Positions 9,072 to 18,117 of a stretch of DNA of 64,000 nucleotides are shown here, piece by piece. The position numbers were made by a program, and so were the translations under genes. Positions within the stretch are counted from its first letter, which is position 1. Each line of letters starts with the position of its first letter. This DNA comes from Acidimicrobiia bacterium (GTDB taxonomy: Bacteria > Actinomycetota > Acidimicrobiia > IMCC26256 > JAOSJM01), in contig JAOSJM010000001.1 of the NCBI GenBank assembly GCA_027494165.1, positions 930,001 to 994,000 on the forward strand. The letters run 5' to 3'. Under the pieces are notes generated by a model. It did not search any database and was not told the DNA's origin. It saw nothing but the letters and a program-made list of their open reading frames with translations.

Positions 9072-9988
9072 ATGAGCGGCGAACGGGAGTTCCTGGCCCG
9101 GCTCCGGGGCCGCCTGCCCCAGCCGCCGGCCGGCCAGACCTGGGTCGGCGACGACGCCGCCGTGCTCGAGGGCGGGCTGCTCGTCGCCACCGACGCGCTG
9201 GTGGCCGACGTGCACTTCGACCTGGCGTGGTGCCGGCCCGAGGACGTGGGCTGGAAGGCGCTCGTCGTGAACCTGTCGGATCTCGCCGCGATGGCCGGGT
9301 CGCCCTCGGTCGCGGTCGCCGCCCTGGTCGTGCCTCCCGCTCCGGCGGGTCTGGCCGACGCGGTCATGGCGGGCACGAGCGAGGCCGCCGAGGCCTTCGG
9401 TTGCCCGCTCGTCGGGGGCGACACGACCGGGGGCCGGCCCTCATGGTGGCCATGGCCGTGATAGGGCACGCCCGGGGCGGGGGGCCGGTGCTGCGCCGCG
9501 GTGCCCGGCCCGGGGACGGGATCCACGTCACCGGGGCGCTCGGCGGGGCCTCGGTGGCCCTCCGGTCCCGCCGCCGGGGCCGCACGCCCGAGACGGAGCT
9601 CGCCCGGCGCCTCGACCGCCCGGTGCCCCGCCTCGCGGAGGGCTCCGCCGCCGGCGCCGCCGGCGCCACGGCCATGATCGACGTCTCCGACGGACTCGCC
9701 GTCGACCTCGGCCACATCTGTGACGAATCGGGCGTCGGCGTCCGCGTCGAGGCCTCCCGGATCCCCGTCGTGGGGGAGCTCGACGACGCCCTCTTCGGCG
9801 GGGACGACTACGAGCTGTGCTTCACGGCGCCCGACGAGGACGCGGTGGCCCGGGACTTCGCCGCCTCGGGGCTGGCCCCGCCGGTCCGGATCGGGACCGT
9901 GACCGAGGAGCCCGAGCGGGTCCTCGTGCTCCCCGGCGGTCGCGCCCGCCCGCTCCCGGACCGGGGCTGGGACCACGCCGTTCCCTGA
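9072..9988 (+). CDS. thiL: thiamine-monophosphate kinase (one frameshift)
   Basis: ThiL phosphorylates thiamine monophosphate to the active cofactor thiamine diphosphate. The N-terminal half shows GDDAAVL and DALVADVHFDL (ATP/Mg and substrate Asp residues) and VGGDTTGG; the C-terminal half shows VTGALGG, MIDVSDGLAVDL and GGDDYELCF. The two halves are in different frames. The break is at the G run near 9432-9436: five G are present where six would give GGDTTGGPALMVAMAV. Because both halves are fully conserved, a sequencing deletion is more likely than a pseudogene. Repaired length is about 305 residues, normal for ThiL. The start is ATG at 9072. Confidence 0.88.
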
Positions 9989-9996
9989 GCGGGCGG

Positions 9997-10016
9997 GGCC
10001 CGCTGGGCTGCGGGCC
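9997..10016. terminator. hairpin between thiL and amrS
   Basis: GGCCCGC (9997-10003) and GCGGGCC (10010-10016) pair perfectly around a 6-nt loop, 8 nt after the thiL stop and 41 nt before the convergent amrS stop. No U-run is present. It probably serves both genes. Confidence 0.45.
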
Positions 10017-10057
10017 GTGGAGGAACCGGTCGACGAGGACCGACGGGCGGACGCGGA

Positions 10058-11143
10058 TCACGGCCGCCCGAGGTCGGCGAGCCGGACGGGGAGGCGCCGG
10101 GCCCCCCACGCACCCGGACGGCTCCGGAACACGCCCGGCAGCGTCGTGCCGCAGGACTCGCACCGACCCTCGCCGTCGAGCCGGTAGTCACCGAGCACGT
10201 ACCAGTCGCGCTCGATCACCAGCTCGCCGCAGTGGTGGCAGTCGGTGCCGGCGCCCTCGCCGTCGTGGACGTTCCCCGTGTAGGCGTACCGGACACCGTT
10301 CGCGCGGGCGATGGCCCGGGCGCGGGTGAGGGTGGCGGCCGGGGTGGGCGGGACGTCACGCATCCGGAAGTCGGGGTGGAAGGCGGTGAAGTGCATCGGC
10401 ACGTCGGGCCCGAGGTGCTCGACGACCCAGCCCGTCATCTCGTGGATCTCGCCCTCGGAGTCGTTGTGGCCGGGGATGAGGAGGGTGGTGATCTCCACCC
10501 AGGTGTCGGTCTCCCGGGCCAGGTGCTCGAGGGTCTCGAGGACGGTCCCCAGGTGGCCGCCCGACAGGTGCCGGTAGAACCCCTCGTCGAACGACTTCAG
10601 GTCGACGTTGGCGGCGTCGACGTGGCGGAAGAGGTCCCGGCGGGGCTCCTCGCAGATGTACCCGGCGGTGACGGCGACCGTCCGCACGCCGAGATCGTGG
10701 CAGGCCTCGGCGACGTCGACCGCGTACTCGAGGAAGATCACCGGGTCGTTGTAGGTGAAGGCGACGCTGTCACAGCCCAGGTCGCGGGCGGCCCGGGCGA
10801 TCGTCTCCGGTGAGGCCTGGTCGGCCAGCGTGTCGGTCCGCCGCGACGTGCTGATGTCCCAGTTCTGGCAGAACCGGCAGGCCAGGTTGCAGCCGGCCGT
10901 CCCGAACGAGAGGACCGCGCTGCCGGGCAGGAAGTGGTGCAGGGGCTTCTTCTCGATGGGGTCGACGCAGAAACCGCTGGAGCGGCCGTAGGTGGTGAGG
11001 ACGACCTGGTCGCCCTGGCGGGCCCGGACGAAGCAGAGCCCCCGTTGACCCTCACGGAGCTTGCACGCCCGCGGGCAGAGGTCGCACTGCACGCGCCCGT
11101 CGTCGAGGGCGTGCCAGTACCGGGTCGGGACCGTCGGGTTCAC
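10058..11143 (-). CDS. amrS: AmmeMemoRadiSam system radical SAM enzyme
   Basis: This 361-residue radical S-adenosylmethionine enzyme binds a [4Fe-4S] cluster through C85-x3-C89-x2-C92 (CNLACRFC). The N-terminus has a further Cys group (C20, C23, C27, C37) in a segment typical of AmrS, with TTYGRSSGFCVDPIEKKPL following. The C-terminus carries two CxxC pairs (CHHCGEL, CESCGTT). The family is named for co-occurrence with Memo and AMMECR1 proteins, but neither neighbour is visible here. The start is GTG with a TACCCT -10 box 8 nt upstream (11157-11152), consistent with a leaderless mRNA. The substrate of the system is not established. Confidence 0.9.
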   Translation of the reverse strand: MNPTVPTRYWHALDDGRVQCDLCPRACKLREGQRGLCFVRARQGDQVVLTTYGRSSGFCVDPIEKKPLHHFLPGSAVLSFGTAGCNLACRFCQNWDISTSRRTDTLADQASPETIARAARDLGCDSVAFTYNDPVIFLEYAVDVAEACHDLGVRTVAVTAGYICEEPRRDLFRHVDAANVDLKSFDEGFYRHLSGGHLGTVLETLEHLARETDTWVEITTLLIPGHNDSEGEIHEMTGWVVEHLGPDVPMHFTAFHPDFRMRDVPPTPAATLTRARAIARANGVRYAYTGNVHDGEGAGTDCHHCGELVIERDWYVLGDYRLDGEGRCESCGTTLPGVFRSRPGAWGARRLPVRLADLGRP

Positions 11144-11218
11144 GTCGACTCAGGGTACCGACGGGCCTCCCCGTCCCGTTCGGCCGGAGCCGTCTGCGAC
11201 CGGGCGAGCCGCGTGCCG

Positions 11219-12273
11219 TCAGGCGGGGATCCGCAGGAGGTAGTCGTCGGCCTCGTCGTCCCAGTCCATGTCGACGATGCCACGGGCGGCGGCCGCCTTG
11301 CAGAACTGGAGGAAGCCCCCGTAGCCGAACTGCTTCTCGCTGAAGTCGGGCTGGACCTTGCGGATCTGGTTCTTCAACCCCGACAGGGGTGGAGGGGAGC
11401 CCTTGGCCACGATCCGCTCCACGACGGTGCGCAGCAGATCGAAGGCCTTCTCCTCGGCGGGGGACTCCGAGGGCAGGCTCACCTCGGGGTCGCCCTTGGC
11501 GGTGCCCTCCCCGAGCTCCACGACCTGCTGCTCCTCGAGGTGGCGGAGCAGCTCGCCGAAGGCGCGGAACCCGTAGTCGGCCTCGGTGAACGTGGGCTCC
11601 TTGCGGAGGATCGCCCGCTTGAGCGTCGAGGCCAGGACCGGCCCGCTCGCGCTCCGCTCGAGGCCGGAGAGGGTCTGGGTGACGATCCTCACCAGGTCGT
11701 GGAGCTCGGGCCGGGGAGCCGGAGGCGCCTCCTCCTCCGCCTCCTTGACCCGCCGGCGGCCGGCGGCCTTGCGCCCGGCCTCCTTGCGGGCGGGGAGGTC
11801 GACGCCCTCGAGCCGGTCGTAGAAGAGGAACTCGTCGCAGGCCGGGGGAGCAGATTGGAGGTGGCGGCCTCGATCCCGATCCCCACGACGCGCTTGTTGA
11901 GCTCCCGCAGCTTCTGGACGAGCGGGGTGAAGTCGCTGTCCCCGGTGGCGATCACGAACGTGGTGACGTACTCACGCTCGAACGACAGCTCGATCGCGTC
12001 GACGGCCATCTTGATGTCGGCGGCGTTCTTGCGGACCGCCCCCATGCGCTGGGGGATCTCGATGAGCTCGACCTGGTGCCGGGCGAGCATCCGCCGGTCC
12101 TCGTCGAAGAAGGACCAGTCCGCGTAGGCCCGCCGGACGACGACCCGGCCGCGCTCGGCGAGGGCGTCGGCGATGGGCTTGAAGTTGAACGGGATGCCGA
12201 GGTTGTCCCGCGCGCCGATGGCGAGGTTCTCGTAGTCCAGGAACAGGCCGATGCGTTCTTCTTCGAGGGTCAC
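11219..12273 (-). CDS. NYN nuclease-fold protein with two OST-HTH repeats (one frameshift)
   Basis: The N-terminal NYN (PIN-like) domain shows FLDYENLAIG with D13, KNAADIKMAVDAIEL and TGDSDFTPLV, the acidic residues of LabA/MARF1-type RNases. After a basic linker come two winged-helix repeats of the OST-HTH (LOTUS) type, one around LASTLKRAIL...HLEEQQVVEL and one around LSGLKNQIRK...ARGIVDMDW. The NYN part (to 11850) and the OST-HTH part are in different frames: a C run near 11850 has five C where six restore the family sequence LLPPACDEFLFYDRLEG. Repaired length is about 351 residues. The GTG start has a TACGCT -10 box 6 nt upstream. An RNA-processing role is inferred from the family. Confidence 0.8.
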
Positions 12274-12475
12274 CTCCGCAGCGTACTTCCCGGGTCGCCG
12301 CCGCCCGCGGTGCCCGGGCCGGGGGCGTGACGGTCGCCCGGGCCCGGCGCGGTCCGAGCTCCTGATCGGCGAGGCGAAGGATCACGTGGGGCCCCCGGCC
12401 CGCGGTGGGCCGCGGCCGTCCGGGCGCTAGCGTGACACGAGCCGGCCGCCCTGTCGGCCGGCTCGAGGTCTCGTC

Positions 12476-13021
12476 GTGTGGGCGGTCTCTGACGAATCCC
12501 TCCTGGCCGGGTTGGCGACCGGTGACGCGGACGCCGCCGCGGCCCTCGTCGAGCGCTTCCAGCGTCGCGTCTACGGGCTCGCGCTCACCGTGACGGGCGA
12601 TCCCCGGGTGGCCGAAGAGGTCGCCATCGAGGCGTTCGGCCGCGCCGGACGCCACGCTGCCGACTTCGACCCCCGCCGGTTCTCGGTCGTCACGTGGCTC
12701 CTCATGATCACCCGGGGCCTGGCGGTCGACGCCGCCCGACTCCGCCGGTCGATCTCCGTCGACCCCGACGGACTCCTCCCGTTCGACGACGACGATCCGG
12801 AGTCGCTCCTCGCCACCGACGACGCGGGCCGGCTCCGGGTCGCCTTCGCCGAGCTGCCCGACGAGCAGCGGCGGGCCCTGACCCGGGCGGCCTTCCTCGG
12901 TGAGAGCGCCCGGGAGGTGGCCGACGCCGAGGGGATCCCCGTCGCGACCGCCACGACCCGGATCCGGGCGGGGTTGCTCCGCCTGCGCGCCGTGCTCGCC
13001 AGCCAGGAGCGGGCGGAGTGA
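12476..13021 (+). CDS. ECF-family RNA polymerase sigma factor
   Basis: The 181-residue protein has sigma-70 region 2 (about residues 10-80; LVERFQRRVYGLALTVTGD and VTWLLMITRGLAVDAAR) and region 4 (about 115-170; LPDEQRRALTRAAFLGESAREVAD) with no region 3, the ECF layout. It directs RNA polymerase to a small regulon. The stop overlaps the anti-sigma start by 4 nt, the classical arrangement for a sigma and its own inhibitor. TAGCGT at 12428-12433 is a possible -10 box about 43 nt upstream. The regulon and inducing signal are not visible. Confidence 0.88.
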   Translation: MWAVSDESLLAGLATGDADAAAALVERFQRRVYGLALTVTGDPRVAEEVAIEAFGRAGRHAADFDPRRFSVVTWLLMITRGLAVDAARLRRSISVDPDGLLPFDDDDPESLLATDDAGRLRVAFAELPDEQRRALTRAAFLGESAREVADAEGIPVATATTRIRAGLLRLRAVLASQERAE

Positions 13022-13722
13022 CGGCGCCGGCGGGGTGCGCGCAGGTCCGGGAGGTGGCGCCCGAGCTGGCCCTCGGCGTGCTGGGCGGCGCTCCCCGCGC
13101 CGAGGCGCTGGTCCACGTCGGCTCGTGCACGCGCTGCCGGGCGTTCGTCGGCGAGCTGGCCGAGACCGTCGACCTCCTCATGGTCCTCGCCCCGCCGGTG
13201 GAGCCCCCGACGGGGTTCGAGCAGGCGGCGACCCGGCGGCTGACCCAACCGCGGCGGTCCTGGCGCCGGTGGCTCACGGTCGGGGCGGCCGCGGCGAGCC
13301 TCGTCGCGGCCAGCAGCGTGGTGAGCGTCACCCTGGTTCGGGTCGTCGACGGGCGGGACGCCGGGCCGGGTCGGGCTCCGGAGACGGCGGTGGCGGCGAC
13401 GCCCGTGACCGCGACGCTCCAGGGCGAGGGCCGGGTGCTGGGGCGGGTCTGGGTGGAGGAGGGCGAGGGCGCCGCGACCGCGTGGGTGTTCCTCGCCGTC
13501 GACGGCGGGCTGGCCGATGGCGACGATCGGGTCGAGGTCGTCACCGCCGACGGGCGGGTCGTCGGGGCGAGCGGGGTCAGGGTGCGGGACGGGCGGGGTG
13601 CGTGGGGCGGCGTGGTGGAGGTGCCGGCGATCTCGGTGGGCGAGGTCCGGGTGCTCGACGGCTCCGAGCGCGTGCTCGCGGTCGCCGAGCTCGACGGCGT
13701 CGAGACGGCGTCGAGCGGCTGA
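13018..13722 (+). CDS. membrane-anchored zinc-type anti-sigma factor
   Basis: The 234-residue protein starts with a short anti-sigma domain containing HVGSCTRC, a His-x3-Cys-x2-Cys zinc-binding anti-sigma (ZAS) motif near residues 33-40. One transmembrane helix follows at about 86-108, and an extracytoplasmic region of about 125 residues is rich in Val, Gly and Asp, resembling the beta-rich RskA-type C-terminal domain. It should hold the upstream sigma factor inactive at the membrane. It is translationally coupled to that gene by a GTGA overlap. Confidence 0.85.
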   Translation: MTAPAGCAQVREVAPELALGVLGGAPRAEALVHVGSCTRCRAFVGELAETVDLLMVLAPPVEPPTGFEQAATRRLTQPRRSWRRWLTVGAAAASLVAASSVVSVTLVRVVDGRDAGPGRAPETAVAATPVTATLQGEGRVLGRVWVEEGEGAATAWVFLAVDGGLADGDDRVEVVTADGRVVGASGVRVRDGRGAWGGVVEVPAISVGEVRVLDGSERVLAVAELDGVETASSG

Positions 13723-13733
13723 GCGCCGGTCCC

Positions 13734-13751
13734 CGGGCCGGCCACGGCCCG
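13734..13751. terminator. hairpin after anti-sigma gene
   Basis: CGGGCCG and CGGCCCG form a perfect 7-bp stem with a 4-nt GCCA loop, 11 nt after the anti-sigma stop and before the convergent transporter gene. No U-tract is present. Confidence 0.4.
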
Positions 13752-13777
13752 CCCGCGCGCCGGCCTCGGGCGCGAGG

Positions 13778-15355
13778 TCACTCCCGCGACGGGCTGACCT
13801 CGTCGAGGTGGCGGTGGGCCGGCTCGGGGAGGCGGGGGACGAGCAGGAGGGCGGCCACGAACGGGGCCGCCCCGCACAGCGCGATGGCCGGGCCGAGACC
13901 GCCGAGCGGGTCGGAGAGGACGCCGGACACGGCCAGGCCGGTCATCGAGCCCGCCACGCCGAAGACGAGGAGCAGGGCGTTCGAGGTGCTGCGGACCTCG
14001 GTCGGGAACAGCTCGGCGTCGAGCGTCCCCAGGCTGACCGCCGCGGCTCCCGCGGCGACGATCGCGAACGTGGAGGCCGACCACAGCACCACACCGTGGG
14101 TGAGGAAGAACGTCACCTGCAGGACGGTGGCGAGGGCGAGGCCCGTCGCGGCGACGGGCCGTCTCCCGCGTGACTCGGCCAGCCGGCCCCCCAGGACGAG
14201 CCCGAAGAGCCCCGGGAGGCCGTTGGTGACACCCCGGAGCACCGCGATGCCCAGGTTCGAGAAGCCCCGCTCGTCCGCCAGGAAGCGGTTGGTGAGCTGG
14301 GCCGACGGGGCGCTGAAGACGTTGCCGAGGAAGGCCACCGCGGCCAGCACGGCGAAGCGGGGACCGTACGAGCGGTCGACGACCCCGCTGAAGCGTCCAC
14401 GCGAGATCGTGGTGCGGGTGGCCAGGTGCTCGTAGCGCCGGGTCTCGGGCAGGGTTCGCCACAGGCGGGGGAGCAGGACGATCCCGAGGCCGCTCACGCC
14501 GAAGGCGATGCGCCAGGTCTCGGGGCCGAGGTCGGCGAGGGGGAGGAGCACGACCGCGAGCGAGAACCCGGCTCCGGAGGCGAGGGCGAACATGGTGGCG
14601 GCGTAGGCCCGGGCCCCCTCGGGGGCGTCCTCCACGACCGCGATGCCGGCCACGACGACGGTGGCGTTCACGAAGGCCCGGACGACGAGTTGGGCGGCGG
14701 TGAAGGTGGCGAGGGTCGGGGCGAGCGCGGCGAGCCCGTTGGCGACGCACAGGCCGGCGAAGGACGCGGTCACGAGGAGCCGCCGGCCCCGCCGGTCGGC
14801 GGCCGCGGTCGCCACGAGGGCGACGAGCACCCCGGCCCGGGTGACCGCGAGCGCCGTCCCGAGGGCGGCGTTGGAGGCCCCGAAGCTGTCGGCCACCGAG
14901 TCCGCGTTCTGGCCGAACAGGGCGCTGCCGAACGCGGCGAGGGCCCCGAAGGCGCTCGCGGTGGCCAGGAGCTGCACCTGGCGCTCGGAGAACCGCACCG
15001 CGGGGAGGAAGACGACCGCCCGCGGCGGAGGTGGTGGTGGCCGTCCCTCGACGTCGGCGGCCAGGAGCCGGCCGGCGTGCCGGACGAGACGGCCGAGCTG
15101 CAGCGCGAGGAGGGGCCGGAAGAACCAGCCGAAGAAGGGCACGCGCAGGCCGCTGTGGCCCTCGAGCGCCACCGTGCAGGCCCCGCCGGCGGCCGGGCGG
15201 ACCTCGACCCGGAGTCGAGCCTCGGCGTCGGTCGCGCCCACGAGCGGGGCGACCGACGAGCCGTCGGGTCGGGGCTCGGCGCCGAGGAGCCGGGTGGCCG
15301 CGGCCTTCGCCGACGCGGGCGGCGCGCCGACGGTGATCAGCATCCGGCGCCGCAC
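13778..15355 (-). CDS. MFS transporter with soluble N-terminal domain
   Basis: About residues 110-520 form a 12-helix major facilitator transporter, with the loop signatures DRRGRRLLV and GGRLAESRGRRPVA after helices 2 and 8. The first 105 or so residues are soluble, with alternating strands and a C-terminal helix (GWFFRPLLALQLGRLVRHAGRLLAADVEG) that looks like an SRPBCC/START-type lipid-binding fold, followed by a poly-Pro linker. An MFS-SRPBCC fusion is unusual and the domain call is tentative. The substrate is unknown. GTG at 15355 is preferred to ATG at 15364 because the minus-strand -10 box TAGCAT (15368-15363) overlaps that ATG and ends 7 nt before the GTG. Confidence 0.7.
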   Translation of the reverse strand: MRRRMLITVGAPPASAKAAATRLLGAEPRPDGSSVAPLVGATDAEARLRVEVRPAAGGACTVALEGHSGLRVPFFGWFFRPLLALQLGRLVRHAGRLLAADVEGRPPPPPPRAVVFLPAVRFSERQVQLLATASAFGALAAFGSALFGQNADSVADSFGASNAALGTALAVTRAGVLVALVATAAADRRGRRLLVTASFAGLCVANGLAALAPTLATFTAAQLVVRAFVNATVVVAGIAVVEDAPEGARAYAATMFALASGAGFSLAVVLLPLADLGPETWRIAFGVSGLGIVLLPRLWRTLPETRRYEHLATRTTISRGRFSGVVDRSYGPRFAVLAAVAFLGNVFSAPSAQLTNRFLADERGFSNLGIAVLRGVTNGLPGLFGLVLGGRLAESRGRRPVAATGLALATVLQVTFFLTHGVVLWSASTFAIVAAGAAAVSLGTLDAELFPTEVRSTSNALLLVFGVAGSMTGLAVSGVLSDPLGGLGPAIALCGAAPFVAALLLVPRLPEPAHRHLDEVSPSRE

Positions 15356-15397
15356 GTGGGGCATGCTACGGCCTCGTCACCGAGCCGGAGGATCCCG

Positions 15398-15862
15398 ATG
15401 CGCCAGTTGACCGTCGGCGACCAGGCCCCCGACTTCGCCCTCACCGACCAGCGCGGGGAGACCGTGCGCCTGAAGGACTTCCGCGGCCGCAAGCTGGTCG
15501 TCTACTTCTACCCGCGTGCCAACACCCCCGGGTGCACGACGCAGTCCTGCGAGCTGCGGGACGCCGAGCCGGACCTGGCCGGCCTCGGCGCCGCGGTCGT
15601 CGGCATCAGCCCCGACGGGCCCGAGGCCCAGAAGCGCTTCGACGACAAGTACGGCCTGGGCTTCCCGCTGCTCTCCGACACCGACCACACCGTGGCCGAG
15701 GCGTGGGGGGTCTGGGGGCAGAAGAAGCTCTACGGCAAGACGTTCCTGGGCATCGTCCGCTCGGCCTTCGTGGTCGACGAGAAGGGCAAGGTCGCCGCGA
15801 CCTTCTACAAGGTCAGCCCCAAGGACACCGTGCCCGAGGTCAAGGCCGCGCTCGCGGGGTAG
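15398..15862 (+). CDS. bcp: thioredoxin-dependent peroxiredoxin (BCP/PrxQ)
   Basis: BCP reduces hydrogen peroxide and organic hydroperoxides using thioredoxin. The 154-residue protein has the peroxidatic cysteine C46 in NTPGCTTQSCELRD and the resolving cysteine C51 five residues on, the PrxQ arrangement. It also has VVGISPDG, FPLLSD and the GKTFLGIVRSAFVVDEKG strand. The ATG is preceded by GGAGGATC. It is convergent with the fab cluster, with only 17 nt between the stops. Confidence 0.93.
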   Translation: MRQLTVGDQAPDFALTDQRGETVRLKDFRGRKLVVYFYPRANTPGCTTQSCELRDAEPDLAGLGAAVVGISPDGPEAQKRFDDKYGLGFPLLSDTDHTVAEAWGVWGQKKLYGKTFLGIVRSAFVVDEKGKVAATFYKVSPKDTVPEVKAALAG

Positions 15863-15879
15863 CGGGCGCCCCCGGCCCC

Positions 15880-16638
15880 TCAGGCGCCGACGGCGTGGAA
15901 GCCGCCATCGACGTGGAGCATCTCGCCCGTCGTGGCGGGGAACAGGTCCGAGAGCAGGGCGACGCAGGCCCGAGCCACCGGCTCGGCGTCGTGGATGTCC
16001 CAGCCCAGCGGGGCCCGTCCCGCCCAGGCCTCCTCGAAGTGCTCGAAGCCCGGGACGCTGCGGGCGGCGATCGTGCGGATCGGCCCCGCGCACACGAGGT
16101 TCACCCGGATCCCCCGGGGCCCGAGGTCACGGGCCAGGTAGCGGGCGGTCGACTCGAGGGCCGCCTTGGCGACCCCCATCCAGTCGTAGACCGGCCAGGC
16201 CTGCCGGGCGTCGAAGTCGAGCCCGACGATCGAGCCGGCGCGGCCCTCCAGGCACGGCAGCGTCGCCTCGGTCAGCGCCTTGAGGGAGTACGCGGAGACC
16301 TGCAGCGCCACCGACACGTCCTCCCACGGCGCCCCCAGGAAGTTCCCGCCCAGGCACGACTCGGGGGCGAAGCCGATGGCGTGCAGGACCCCGTCGAGGG
16401 GACCGTCGAGCCTGGCGGCGAGGCTGGCGAGGTCGTCGGCGTTCGAGACGTCGAGCTCGAGGATCCCGGGCTCGGTGGGCAGACGCCGTGCCGCCCGCCG
16501 GGTGAGGCCCATCGCGCGGCCGAAGGACGTGAGGACCACCTCGGCGCCGTGCTCCTGGGCCAGGCGCGCGACCGCGAAGGCGATCGACGAGGTGTTGAGC
16601 ACTCCGGTGACGAGCACACGCTTGCCTTCGAGCAGCAT
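15880..16638 (-). CDS. fabI: enoyl-ACP reductase [NADH]
   Basis: FabI carries out the last reduction of each type II fatty-acid elongation cycle. The 252-residue short-chain dehydrogenase fold has the FabI/InhA-type nucleotide site VTGVLNTSSIAFAVA, HAIGFAP, and the catalytic Tyr and Lys as Y151-x6-K158 (YDWMGVAKAA). It also has CAGPIRTIAAR and the C-terminal VDGGFHAVGA. The ATG follows AGGAGGATC. It is the last gene of the minus-strand fab cluster, 21 nt after the carboxylase gene. Confidence 0.94.
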   Translation of the reverse strand: MLLEGKRVLVTGVLNTSSIAFAVARLAQEHGAEVVLTSFGRAMGLTRRAARRLPTEPGILELDVSNADDLASLAARLDGPLDGVLHAIGFAPESCLGGNFLGAPWEDVSVALQVSAYSLKALTEATLPCLEGRAGSIVGLDFDARQAWPVYDWMGVAKAALESTARYLARDLGPRGIRVNLVCAGPIRTIAARSVPGFEHFEEAWAGRAPLGWDIHDAEPVARACVALLSDLFPATTGEMLHVDGGFHAVGA

Positions 16639-16659
16639 CGGGATCCTCCTGGGACCGGG

Positions 16660-18090
16660 TCAGAGAGGTGTGTTCGAGTGGCGGCGGTGGACGGGGCGCT
16701 CCCGTTTGGTCGCCAGGTGCTCGAGGGCGGCCGACAGCGCACGGCGCGTCTCGGCGGGGGCGACGACGTCGTCGACGTACCCGCGCTCGGCGGCGCGGTA
16801 GGGGTTCGAGAAGCGCTGCTCGTACTCCGCCTCGAGCGAGCCCCGCTCCGCTTCGCGGGCCCGGTCGTCGTCCACCGCGGCGAGGCGCCGGCCGTGGAGG
16901 ATGCGGACCGCGGCGGAGGCGCCCATGACCGCGATCTCCGACCGCGGCCACGCCAGGCACCAGTCGTTCCCCAGCCCCTTGGAGTCCATGACGATGTAGG
17001 CGCCGCCGTAGGCCTTGCGGAGCACGACGCAGAGGCGCGGGACGGTGGCGGCGGCGTAGGCGTGGACGAGCTCGGCCCCGTGGCGGATCATGCCCCGCCA
17101 CTCGAGGTCCCGGCCCGGCTCGAAGCCCGGCGTGTCGACGAAGGTGACGATCGGGAGGTTGAAGGCGTCGCACCACTGGACGAAGCGGGCCGCCTTGCGG
17201 GACGCCTCGATGTCGAGGGTCCCGGCCCGGTGGAGAGGCTGGTTGGCGACCACCCCCACCGCCCGGCCGTCGAGCCGGCCCAGGCCGGTGACGAGGTTCG
17301 GGGCGTACCCGGGTCGCAGCTCGAGGAAGCCGCCGGCGTCGAGCACGTCGTCGATCACGACCCGGACGTCGTACGAGGCGTTGGGCCGGTCGGGGACGAC
17401 CGCGGCGGCTCGCGGGCAGGCCCGGTCGACCGGGTCGTCGCCGGGGAGCCGTGGCGGGTCGAGGAGGTGGTTCGGGGGCAGGTACTCGAGGAGGACGTCG
17501 ACGGCGAGCCGGGCCTGCTCCTCGTCGTCGACGACGAGGGCGGCGACGCCGCTGCGCCGGTCGTGGACGGCCGCGCCCCCGAGCTCCTCGCGACCGACCT
17601 CCATCCCGGTGAACTGGGCGACGACGTCGGGTCCGCTCACGTAGGCGAACGCGGCGGCGGTCATCACCACGTGGTCGACGAGACCGAGGAGGAGGGCCGG
17701 GCCGCTGACGCACGGCCCGACGACCACGAGGATCGTGGGCACGACCCCGGAGGCGTCGGCGAAGGCACGGGCGATGCCCCCCCAGGCGTGGAGGGAGCTG
17801 GCTCCCTCGTGCACGTCGGCGCCGGACGTGTCGAGGAAGCCGACGACGGGCAGGCCCAGGTCGACGGCCAGGCGGACGGCCCGCTGCGCCGCGTCGCCCC
17901 CCGCCTCGCCGATGGCCCCGTGGCGGGGCCCGCCCCCGATCCGGAACTCGACCCGCGAGGGGTGCGCCGCGGTCACGCGTGCGTCGACCTGGGGGCACCG
18001 GGCTCGCATGACGGGCAGCGCCCGGTCGGCGAGCAGGCTGTCGCTCGCGCCCGTCACGGGTGGCGGAGGGGGCGGGACGGCCGGGACCAC
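16660..18090 (-). CDS. acyl-CoA carboxylase carboxyltransferase subunit
   Basis: The 476-residue protein is an AccD/PccB-type carboxyltransferase, which moves CO2 from carboxybiotin to acetyl- or propionyl-CoA. Two crotonase-like halves are visible: the N-terminal half with FLDTSGADVHEG and VVVGPCVSGPALL, and the C-terminal half with GRLDGRAVGVVANQP, FVDTPGFEPG, LRKAYGGAYIVM and MGASAAVRIL. It is about 40 residues shorter than typical PccB, mostly at the N-terminus, which begins with a poly-Pro stretch. The GTG start at 18090 is uncertain. Its place between fabF and fabI suggests it supplies malonyl-CoA. No biotin carboxylase gene is in the window. Confidence 0.87.
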   Translation of the reverse strand: MVPAVPPPPPPVTGASDSLLADRALPVMRARCPQVDARVTAAHPSRVEFRIGGGPRHGAIGEAGGDAAQRAVRLAVDLGLPVVGFLDTSGADVHEGASSLHAWGGIARAFADASGVVPTILVVVGPCVSGPALLLGLVDHVVMTAAAFAYVSGPDVVAQFTGMEVGREELGGAAVHDRRSGVAALVVDDEEQARLAVDVLLEYLPPNHLLDPPRLPGDDPVDRACPRAAAVVPDRPNASYDVRVVIDDVLDAGGFLELRPGYAPNLVTGLGRLDGRAVGVVANQPLHRAGTLDIEASRKAARFVQWCDAFNLPIVTFVDTPGFEPGRDLEWRGMIRHGAELVHAYAAATVPRLCVVLRKAYGGAYIVMDSKGLGNDWCLAWPRSEIAVMGASAAVRILHGRRLAAVDDDRAREAERGSLEAEYEQRFSNPYRAAERGYVDDVVAPAETRRALSAALEHLATKRERPVHRRHSNTPL

Positions 18091-18117
18091 CGGGCTCGGA
18101 GCCGGTCGATCACCCGG

